Source: Dehalococcoidia bacterium
Lineage (GTDB): Bacteria; Chloroflexota; Dehalococcoidia; Dehalococcoidales; UBA3254
Direction: 5' to 3'
Assembly: GCA_030691835.1 (NCBI GenBank)
Contig: JAUYDO010000295.1
Location: 1-8,245, forward strand
DNA: 8,245 nucleotides
The position numbers and the translations under genes are program-made. This document shows positions 1 to 5,527 of this stretch, piece by piece. The notes under the pieces are model-generated. The model saw only the letters and a program-made list of their open reading frames with translations, did no database searches and was not told where the DNA came from. Positions within the stretch are counted from its first letter, which is position 1. The number at the start of each line of letters is the position of its first letter.

Positions 1-126
1 ATTCGCATTAGCTATTATGATGTCATAAATAGATGGTGGCACAGGCGTCTCTGCCTGTGAGTCCACTCCATACTGGTCTGCCATCTTGATTGCAAAATAG
101 AATAAGATGCACCGGGAGGAAAGATA
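1..126. other. Upstream non-coding region of the amidohydrolase gene
   Basis: No open frame with a recognisable product is seen here. It holds a 14-bp dyad, TTATGA-TG-TCATAA (15-28), and a hairpin with perfect 7-bp arms, CACAGGC (40-46) and GCCTGTG (53-59), around a 6-base loop. A possible -10 box TAGAAT lies at 98-103, but no convincing -35 sits at the right distance, so no promoter is called. A good Shine-Dalgarno GGGAGGA (114-120) precedes the ATG at 127. The hairpin lacks a T-tract, so it is not a convincing terminator for a gene further left. Confidence 0.5.
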
Positions 127-1131
127 ATGACAGAAAAATGGCTAATAATCGACGCTCATCATCACTACTGCCCGGAGGAAGCGGCTAAGAAGCTAGGCGT
201 TGTAGACGGAATGGACTACTCAGCCCGTATGAAGGAGAGAGGTAGCTGTTACTGGCACGGACAGGAGATAGAGCGCTCAATCGGGCTAATGGATGAGGCG
301 GGCGTGGACATGGCGGTTATTAATCAGTCCGCATGGAGCGCCTGTGGGCTGGAAGTATGTCAGGAAATGAATAACGCTTACGCCATGGTGACAAAGCAAT
401 ATCCCGGAAGGTTTATCGCCTGTGCCCATGTGCCGCTTGACAGTGAACCGGAATCGCTAAAGGAGCTGGACAGGGCTAAAAACGACCTGGGACTAAAGGG
501 CGTGTCCCTGGTGGCGTCCACCTCTAAGGTTTCTCTGGGCTCGGCTGCACTTTTTCCTCTTTACGAGAAAATCAGCCGGTTAGATATACCTATCGTGGTG
601 CACCCTACCGTGAGAACACCGCTCTGGGGAGGGACAGGTATGCTCATGGGTAGCGGAGTATCGCGGGAATACGATATTGCGAAGTCAACCGTTGAGGCAA
701 TGCATATAACGCTTAAGAGATTCCCGGACATGAAATTCCTGATGCCGCACTACGGAGGCGGCATACCCGGTTTGAAAGGTCGGATTATGGCCCGTTTTGA
801 GCCCGAGGGTTGGAAAGTGCCCCCGGAACTGAAAGGTGCTGCCAAATCACCCAGGGAACAGAAACAACTGGGATTAGACCGGGCTTTTGAGGAGATATTC
901 AGCACACTCTATTTTGATACCGCTGGCTCCGGGGGCTGGATGCCCAATGTACGGTCGGCACTCATGGCTATCAGGACAGACCGGCTTTGTTGGGGCACGG
1001 ATTATCCCTTCGATATCCACGAACCCGAGGATGTCAAGATTTATATAGATAACATCAAACAGCTCGATATTCCGGAACCGGATAAAAGAAACATTCTCGG
1101 TGAAAATGTGAAAAGGCTGTTCAAGTTGTAA
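127..1131 (+). CDS. Amidohydrolase family protein (amidohydrolase-2 / ACMSD-like)
   Basis: A 334-residue metal-dependent TIM-barrel hydrolase or decarboxylase of the amidohydrolase-2 group, the group that includes ACMSD and several aromatic-acid decarboxylases. The expected metal and catalytic residues are visible: the HxH pair H11/H13 in IDAHHHY on strand 1, H159 in IVVHPT, H208 in MPHYGGG, and D292 in CWGTDYPF near the C-terminus. The length suits the family and the end (ILGENVKRLF) is the usual C-terminal signature. There is no signal peptide, so it should be cytoplasmic. The ATG start is supported by GGGAGGA six bases upstream. It faces the convergent oxidoreductase/cysteine-hydrolase operon and may act on a related substrate. 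The substrate cannot be read from the sequence; hydrolysis and non-oxidative decarboxylation are both possible. Confidence 0.9.
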   Translation: MTEKWLIIDAHHHYCPEEAAKKLGVVDGMDYSARMKERGSCYWHGQEIERSIGLMDEAGVDMAVINQSAWSACGLEVCQEMNNAYAMVTKQYPGRFIACAHVPLDSEPESLKELDRAKNDLGLKGVSLVASTSKVSLGSAALFPLYEKISRLDIPIVVHPTVRTPLWGGTGMLMGSGVSREYDIAKSTVEAMHITLKRFPDMKFLMPHYGGGIPGLKGRIMARFEPEGWKVPPELKGAAKSPREQKQLGLDRAFEEIFSTLYFDTAGSGGWMPNVRSALMAIRTDRLCWGTDYPFDIHEPEDVKIYIDNIKQLDIPEPDKRNILGENVKRLFKL

Positions 1132-1133
1132 AT

Positions 1134-1280
1134 CAGTTCCATGGTCTCAAACTCCAGCCGATAGACCGTCTCCAGTCAGCGATAGGCAGCCCGCTTACTC
1201 CCCGGGTCCGGGAGCCGGTGCAGCACCATAGCAAAAGCCGCTTCCTCAATCGGGAACAGGAACCTCAAAACTTCATACCC
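1134..1280 (-). pseudogene. Decayed transposase fragment (IS1634-like, tentative)
   Basis: On the minus strand an open frame ending at a TGA (1176-1178) encodes AFAMVLHRLPDPGSK followed by RAAYR. Reading through the TGA in the same frame gives LETVYRLEFETMEL. Together, with W in place of the stop (TGG to TGA), this resembles the segment FAMVxNRLxDPxSKxxxYxW of IS1634-type transposases as I remember them. Only about 45-50 residues are recognisable out of a family length of several hundred, there is no catalytic DDE residue and no terminal inverted repeat, so it is a dead remnant. It stops within a few bases of the amidohydrolase stop codon. The family assignment is from memory of the motif; the limits are approximate. 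Confidence 0.55.
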
Positions 1281-1333
1281 TTGCCAGCATCGCCTTCGGG
1301 AAGGGGATACAGGGGATAGGGTTGAAATAACCC

Positions 1334-2005
1334 TTACTTCAGCGCCTCCAAAACGTTCTCGCTGGTGGTTATCCAGCCTAAGAGGCGTTTCACATTCCAC
1401 AAGGTTGCTTCCTGGGTGAAGGGCGGTCCGCTGTTAGCGCAGGCGTCAGAGACCAAGATAGACCAGTAATTCAGGTAATATGCGTCCCGGATGGTGGATT
1501 CCACGCAGACATTGGTTGCCACTCCGGTAAATATCAGGTACTTGAGATTGAATGTATTGAGGTTCATATCCAGGTTGGTGCCGAAGAAGCCGCTGTACTT
1601 CGGCTTGTCCACAATAAGGTCGTCAGGCTCAGGCTTCACCTCATCTATTATTTCATAGCCCCAGGTGCCCGGGAGCGCCAGCTTATCTCGTAGCGCCGGA
1701 CTGGTGCGGTACAGCAATGGATAGCCCCTGTGCCAGTGCACCGATTCCGGTCCGCCGGTCTCCCGCAAATCAGGCGAGAATATCTGCCTGGTATATACAA
1801 TCTTACAGCCCTTGTTCCGGGCGGCGGCGAGTATCTTCTGAATCACGGGTATTATCTTACGGTTCTGCTCCGTGTTCTCACCGTACAGGTCGAACATTCC
1901 GCCCTTACAGATAAAGGTGTTCTGCATATCAATGACCACAATGCCGGTTTGCTTAAGCTCTATCTCGAGCGGCTGAAGCTCTGCTTTGACAGTTACCCTG
2001 GTCAC
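1334..2005 (-). CDS. Isochorismatase-family cysteine hydrolase (RutB-like)
   Basis: A 223-residue cytoplasmic hydrolase of the isochorismatase/nicotinamidase fold. The catalytic triad is intact: D26 in VVIDMQNTF, K134 in VDKPKYSGFFGT, and nucleophile C167 in GVATNVCVESTIRD. The stretch from K134 to about residue 210, including YSGFF, TNVCVEST and the late GW, is closest to ureidoacrylate amidohydrolase RutB, which splits a ureido amide in pyrimidine breakdown; no other rut gene is visible, so RutB function is not claimed. The start is GTG at 2005-2003, chosen because AAAGGAGG (complement of 2013-2020) lies seven bases upstream and the only nearby ATG runs into a stop after four codons. It begins 51 bases after the oxidoreductase stop on the same strand, so the two are probably cotranscribed. 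Other amidase substrates are equally possible. Confidence 0.9.
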   Translation of the reverse strand: MTRVTVKAELQPLEIELKQTGIVVIDMQNTFICKGGMFDLYGENTEQNRKIIPVIQKILAAARNKGCKIVYTRQIFSPDLRETGGPESVHWHRGYPLLYRTSPALRDKLALPGTWGYEIIDEVKPEPDDLIVDKPKYSGFFGTNLDMNLNTFNLKYLIFTGVATNVCVESTIRDAYYLNYWSILVSDACANSGPPFTQEATLWNVKRLLGWITTSENVLEALK

Positions 2006-2056
2006 GGTCTAACCTCCTTTCATCAAACCTGGTAAAGATTGAGATGGAGAGGTTTC

Positions 2057-4273
2057 CTACTTCATCGGGTAGACGCGGCACAGGCATATTTTATAAGACC
2101 CGCCGCCGTAGCCACAGCGCCCCTGGGTCCCCATCGGAATCAGGGTGTTCACATTGACGTCCCAGACACTATAGAAGTTAGGCTCTTTCCCGTCTGTTTC
2201 GGGGAGCCACCAGCCGTGCCCGACCATCACCATGTACGGCGGCACAACCGGCGTAACCTTAGCCTTGGCTTTCACCCGTCCGCGCTGGTTCTCCACATAG
2301 ACCCAGTCACCATTATTAATGCCCAGTTTTTTAGCCGCCTCCGGGTTGATTTCTACGAAGGGATTAGGCTCAATTTCACGGAGCCACGGTATCTGGCGGT
2401 GCTCGGAATGGAAGAGGGCTGGAGAGCGGACCCCTGTGCTCATGATAAACGGATATTCTTCCCAGAGCACCGGCGTGGAGACCGGGCTCTCCGGTGCTTC
2501 TTCATAATAAGGCAGAGGGTCAACCCCGCTCTGCTCCCAGAATTTGGACCAGAGTTCCACCTTGCCGGTAGGGGTATTGAATCCGGGTTTACCATCCTTC
2601 CGTAATAAGCCTCTCTTATAGCGATAGTATGGTTTGGATGGTCCCTCCGGAGGCATCTCCCAGCTTCCTTTTTTTGCCAGCTCATCATAGTCTTTGCCGG
2701 CAACCGCCAATCTGGCATTGATAAGCTCCTTAACCGTTTTATACGGGAAGTCTGTTGTACTCAAGCGCCTCGCCAGCTCAAGGTTAATCTCCCAGTCGGA
2801 TTTGCACTCCGGTATCTCCACCGCTTTAACTATTACTGAAAGAGGTGCCCACCATGAGCGCAGGCTCTCCTTTTCAGGGAAGGTGGCGGCAGGCAGGAAA
2901 ATATCACCCAGAGCTTGTGCCGTGGGAGTGAGAAAGAGGTCTACTATTACGATGAAATCCAGTTTCTTCAGCGCGGCGAAGTGTCTCTTCGGGTCGGCGC
3001 CCATGCAGGATAAGGCGTTGATACTCTGCATCCAGGCGCCTTTAATGGGGTAGGGGTGACCGCTCTCGACCTGCTCCAGGACAGCATCAGGCTGAGCCCA
3101 TGCCCTGAAGTTCCTAAATGCAGGGTAGCGGTCGGCACTAATCCTCTTTAGAGTGAGCTTCTTGAAGAGTTCTTCTCCGTACAGCTTTTTCATTTCATCC
3201 TGGGTGTATGGATAGCTGGTGACCCCGTGAGAAGCCCTGGCGATGACGTTACCCCCGGGATTATCCATGTTTCCGGTAATTGCCCAGAGCGCATTAATAG
3301 CCTGGGCGACCACTGCGCCCTCGGCATTCATATCAACGGGAACTCCCCAGTGAATAGCCGCCGGCTTGCTGGTGGCATATAAGCGGGCGGCTTCAATTAT
3401 CTGCTGTTTGGGAATCCAGGTTATTTGAGATACCTTTTCCGGTGGATATTGCTGGACCCTTTCTTTCAGCTCATCAAAACCGTAACACCATTTATCAACA
3501 AACTCTTTATCATATAGACCTTCGTTGATGATGACATTCAACATACCCAGAGCTAAAGCTCCATCCGTTCCCGGACGTATCTGAAGGTGTATTTCAGCCC
3601 TGGTGGCTAACCACGGTGTCCGGGGGTCTACTACAATCAGCTTTGAGCCTCTCTTCATACAATCAATAATCCAGTGACCGTAGAAAGCGTCCGGGTCGGA
3701 AGCGGTGGGACCCTGCGCCCAGACTATGATAACCTTTGGCACTTTCCACGCCGGGTCATCATAGCGTTTCTCAAGGAACTGGGCACAATCAGCTACGCAA
3801 TAGTCTCCCTGGGTGGCGTGCATGGCTACCTGCCTGGGGCTGTAACAGCAGTGCCCGGATAGCCCGTAGTTCACCCAGTTGGGACTGCCGTAGGCGTACA
3901 TCAGCAGGGTGATGGGACCTCCCATATCTCTTCCCGTTCCCTGGCAGAAGATTACCGATTCAGCCCCGTGTTTGGCACGGATATCCCTAAGCTTTGCCTC
4001 AATAGTAGCATAAGCCTCATCCCAGGAGATACGCTCCCACTTGCCTTCGCCCCGTTTACCCGCCCGCTTCATCGGGTGTGTGATGCGGTCGGGATGGTAC
4101 ATATACTGTGTCATCGCCAGGGCGCGGACGCACAGCCTGCCCTGGTTCCAGGGGTGATTCTCATCACCTTCAACCCTTGTGACCTTGCCGTTCTTTACAT
4201 AAAGTTTGACTCCACAGCCGCCGTGACAGCCGGGACCCGCCGACCACACCGTAGTCCTGACAACTTTTTCCAC
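2057..4273 (-). CDS. Molybdopterin oxidoreductase (DMSO reductase / bis-MGD family)
   Basis: A 738-residue catalytic subunit. In order: N-terminal iron-sulfur segment (residues 10-50), Mo/W-cofactor domains with VIIVWAQGPTASDPDAF (182-198), VVDPRTPWLATRAE (214-227), RPGTDGALALGM (233-244), LGDIFLPAATFPEKES (455-470) and NTPTGKVELWS (566-576), then the C-terminal dinucleotide-binding domain (about 605-735). C143 in HCCYSPRQVA sits where the family places its metal ligand (Cys, SeCys or Ser). The cluster motif is unusual: C16, C20 and C48 are present, but the first cysteine of the usual CxxC is Gly13. No Tat signal precedes the motif, suggesting a cytoplasmic enzyme, and no electron-transfer subunit is adjacent, so a non-redox role such as hydratase or transhydroxylase is possible. 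The GTG start has AGGAGG (complement of 4280-4285) six bases upstream. Substrate unknown. Confidence 0.93.
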   Translation of the reverse strand: MEKVVRTTVWSAGPGCHGGCGVKLYVKNGKVTRVEGDENHPWNQGRLCVRALAMTQYMYHPDRITHPMKRAGKRGEGKWERISWDEAYATIEAKLRDIRAKHGAESVIFCQGTGRDMGGPITLLMYAYGSPNWVNYGLSGHCCYSPRQVAMHATQGDYCVADCAQFLEKRYDDPAWKVPKVIIVWAQGPTASDPDAFYGHWIIDCMKRGSKLIVVDPRTPWLATRAEIHLQIRPGTDGALALGMLNVIINEGLYDKEFVDKWCYGFDELKERVQQYPPEKVSQITWIPKQQIIEAARLYATSKPAAIHWGVPVDMNAEGAVVAQAINALWAITGNMDNPGGNVIARASHGVTSYPYTQDEMKKLYGEELFKKLTLKRISADRYPAFRNFRAWAQPDAVLEQVESGHPYPIKGAWMQSINALSCMGADPKRHFAALKKLDFIVIVDLFLTPTAQALGDIFLPAATFPEKESLRSWWAPLSVIVKAVEIPECKSDWEINLELARRLSTTDFPYKTVKELINARLAVAGKDYDELAKKGSWEMPPEGPSKPYYRYKRGLLRKDGKPGFNTPTGKVELWSKFWEQSGVDPLPYYEEAPESPVSTPVLWEEYPFIMSTGVRSPALFHSEHRQIPWLREIEPNPFVEINPEAAKKLGINNGDWVYVENQRGRVKAKAKVTPVVPPYMVMVGHGWWLPETDGKEPNFYSVWDVNVNTLIPMGTQGRCGYGGGSYKICLCRVYPMK

Positions 4274-4320
4274 AAAAGACCTCCTGAACTCAAAATCAAC
4301 TTAAACTGGCAATCAAGGGC

Positions 4321-4349
4321 ATTATTGAATAATACAGAAAGGATGTCAA
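4321..4349 (-). promoter_or_regulatory. Predicted sigma-70-type promoter of the oxidoreductase operon
   Basis: On the minus strand a perfect -35 TTGACA (complement of 4344-4349) is followed after exactly 17 bases by AATAAT (complement of 4321-4326), five of six matches to the -10 consensus. Transcription would start near 4314, leaving a leader of about 40 bases before the GTG at 4273. The -10 box is one arm of a 13-bp dyad ATTATT-G-AATAAT (4321-4333), which could bind a regulator or simply reflect AT-richness. Confidence 0.6.
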
Positions 4350-4380
4350 ATGCTGGTAGCATAAACATCTCAAATCTCTA

Positions 4381-4409
4381 TTGACAACCGGACACCATGT
4401 TGTTATTAT
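4381..4409 (+). promoter_or_regulatory. Predicted sigma-70-type promoter of degV
   Basis: A perfect -35 TTGACA (4381-4386) and TATTAT (4404-4409), five of six matches to the -10 consensus, are separated by the ideal 17 bases. The predicted start, about seven bases downstream of the -10, falls near 4416, giving a leader of roughly 50 bases before the degV start at 4465. It is divergent from the oxidoreductase promoter; 31 bases separate the two -35 boxes. Confidence 0.65.
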
Positions 4410-4415
4410 AAAGCA

Positions 4416-4434
4416 TACCTAGATACTCTAGGTA
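4416..4434. promoter_or_regulatory. Perfect 19-bp dyad at the predicted degV transcription start (operator candidate)
   Basis: TACCTAGA-TAC-TCTAGGTA: two perfect 8-bp arms around three bases, beginning at the predicted +1 of the degV promoter. This is a classic repressor-operator position. The same bases also read as two near-identical 9-mers, CTAGATACT (4419-4427) and CTAGGTACT (4428-4436). In RNA it would form an 8-bp stem with a tight 3-base loop at the 5' end of the transcript, so an mRNA-stability role is an alternative. The regulator is not identified and no regulator gene is in the window. Confidence 0.55.
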
Positions 4435-4452
4435 CTTAGTTGGACCAGGCAC

Positions 4453-4458
4453 AGGAGG
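4453..4458 (+). promoter_or_regulatory. Ribosome binding site that sets the degV start
   Basis: AGGAGG, a full anti-SD match, lies six bases before ATT at 4465. No ATG, GTG or TTG exists in the degV frame between the upstream stop (4429-4431) and GTG at 4540, which is too far from this site to use it. The site therefore points to ATT as the initiation codon. Confidence 0.75.
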
Positions 4459-4464
4459 ACGGCG

Positions 4465-5322
4465 ATTCCGCGGGTAGGTATCGTAACTGATAGCACCAAC
4501 TGTCTGCCACCTGACCTCGTTAAGAAACATGACATACGGGTGGTTCCGGTTGGCATGGTCATCAATGGCAAGCTATACCGTGACCAGGTAGATATCAGCC
4601 TTGCCGAATTCTGGAAGATGTTTAATGAGCTCCACGTAGAGCCAACAACGAACGCGCCTAGTATGGGCGAATTCTATAACGCTTATAACCAGCTCAGTGA
4701 AATCACTGACAGCATTATCTGCGTCATGGTGTCAAAAGTGCTGAGTGCCACCCACGAATCAGCGTTTCAGGCAAGAAAGCTGATAAAATCCGAAAAGCCT
4801 CATCTCAATATCGAGATTATTGACAGCAAGACGTGCGCCGGCGCGCTGGGGTACATCGTCCTGGAGGCGGCGCGCGCCGCCTGGGAGAACAAGAGCTTCC
4901 AGGAAGTGGTACAGGTGGCGCGCGACATGGTTTCAAAGGTTATTTACATATCCTCGGTTGATACGCTGAAGTATATGATAAGGATAGGCAGGGCGCCGCG
5001 CAACAGCGCCGGAATCGGGGAATTTCTGAACATAAAACCCATAATCGGCTTTATTGATGACAGCGGCTATACCCAAGTTATTGCCAGGGTAAGGGGCAGG
5101 CAAAAAAGCCTGGATAAAATGGTGGAGCTGGTGGAGAAATACGTTGACGTCAGCAAACCGCTGCATGTCATGACACATTACTGTGATTCCCGGGAAGAAG
5201 GCGAAGCGCTGAAACAAAAGGTCGTTTCCAGGTATAACTGTGCGGAAGTACACGTGACCGAATATTCGCCGGTAATGCTCGGTGCTACCGGACCGGTAAT
5301 CGGCTTATCTTTCTACTCATAG
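4465..5322 (+). CDS. degV: DegV family (fatty-acid-binding, FakB-like) protein
   Basis: DegV/FakB proteins bind a fatty acid, and in Firmicutes present it to the FakA kinase for phosphorylation. With an ATT start the protein is 285 residues, the normal family length, and begins MPRVGIVTDSTNCLPPDL, which carries the defining TDSTxxLP motif (8-15). Starting at the next standard codon (GTG 4540, residue 26) would delete that motif. Other family marks are VVPVGMVINGK (26-36), the lipid-site motif TTNAPS (61-66, usually TSQPS-like), VDTLKYMIRIGRAP and the terminal GATGPVIGLSFYS. It is a soluble cytoplasmic protein. It stands alone as a transcription unit under its own promoter and dyad, divergent from the oxidoreductase operon and convergent with liv. 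No fakA or partner kinase is in the window, so a FakAB-type role is inference. Confidence 0.9.
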   Translation: MPRVGIVTDSTNCLPPDLVKKHDIRVVPVGMVINGKLYRDQVDISLAEFWKMFNELHVEPTTNAPSMGEFYNAYNQLSEITDSIICVMVSKVLSATHESAFQARKLIKSEKPHLNIEIIDSKTCAGALGYIVLEAARAAWENKSFQEVVQVARDMVSKVIYISSVDTLKYMIRIGRAPRNSAGIGEFLNIKPIIGFIDDSGYTQVIARVRGRQKSLDKMVELVEKYVDVSKPLHVMTHYCDSREEGEALKQKVVSRYNCAEVHVTEYSPVMLGATGPVIGLSFYS

Positions 5323-5331
5323 AACATTCAA

Positions 5332-5516
5332 CCGTAGGGTGGGTGAAACGGAGTCCCGATGAAATCGAGACGAAGTGCAACCCACCCAAAAATATTATTG
5401 TGGTGGGTTACGTCACGATTCCATTATTCCTCGACCTCTGCGGGAGATGCAATGAAAATGGGGAAAAATGTTCTTATAAATATTCTACCGGTATCGTGAC
5501 TCCACCCACCCTACGG
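5332..5516. repeat. 185-bp MITE-like compound palindromic element
   Basis: The ends are perfect 14-bp inverted repeats, CCGTAGGGTGGGTG (5332-5345) and CACCCACCCTACGG (5503-5516); the match continues inward after a 5-base indel (GAGTC then CGAT). Inside are four related copies of the same motif in alternating orientation: 5337-5360 (+), 5364-5387 (-), 5402-5422 (+) and 5490-5510 (-). Copies one and two fold on each other, with an inner stem 5353-5360/5364-5371; copies three and four pair at 17 of 21 bases. An AT-rich stretch (about 5450-5485) lies between the last two. There is no ORF. It fills the convergent gap between degV and livF and could stop transcription from both sides. No clear target-site duplication is seen. 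Confidence 0.75.
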
Positions 5517-5527
5517 CTCTGAAAACT

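Noticed and set aside
98..103. Promoter for the amidohydrolase at TAGAAT
   Set aside because: The region 16-18 bases upstream shows no acceptable -35 box, so the match is too weak to call.
1176..1178. Selenocysteine reading of the in-frame TGA in the transposase-like fragment
   Set aside because: The frame is short, lacks catalytic residues and the position matches a Trp in the family; TGG-to-TGA decay explains it.
2039..2605. 188-residue plus-strand open frame opposite the oxidoreductase C-terminus
   Set aside because: Antisense to the dinucleotide-binding domain, no recognisable motif and no convincing binding site.
3843..3850. Selenocysteine at the molybdoenzyme active site
   Set aside because: The metal-ligand position is an ordinary Cys codon (C143) and no in-frame TGA is present in the gene.
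4540..5322. degV starting at GTG 4540
   Set aside because: It removes the TDSTxxLP motif and has no good binding site, whereas ATT 4465 restores the full family N-terminus behind AGGAGG.
5332..5516. CRISPR-like array, because one motif recurs four times
   Set aside because: Copies alternate in orientation, differ in sequence and have unequal spacing; the structure is palindromic, not a direct-repeat array.
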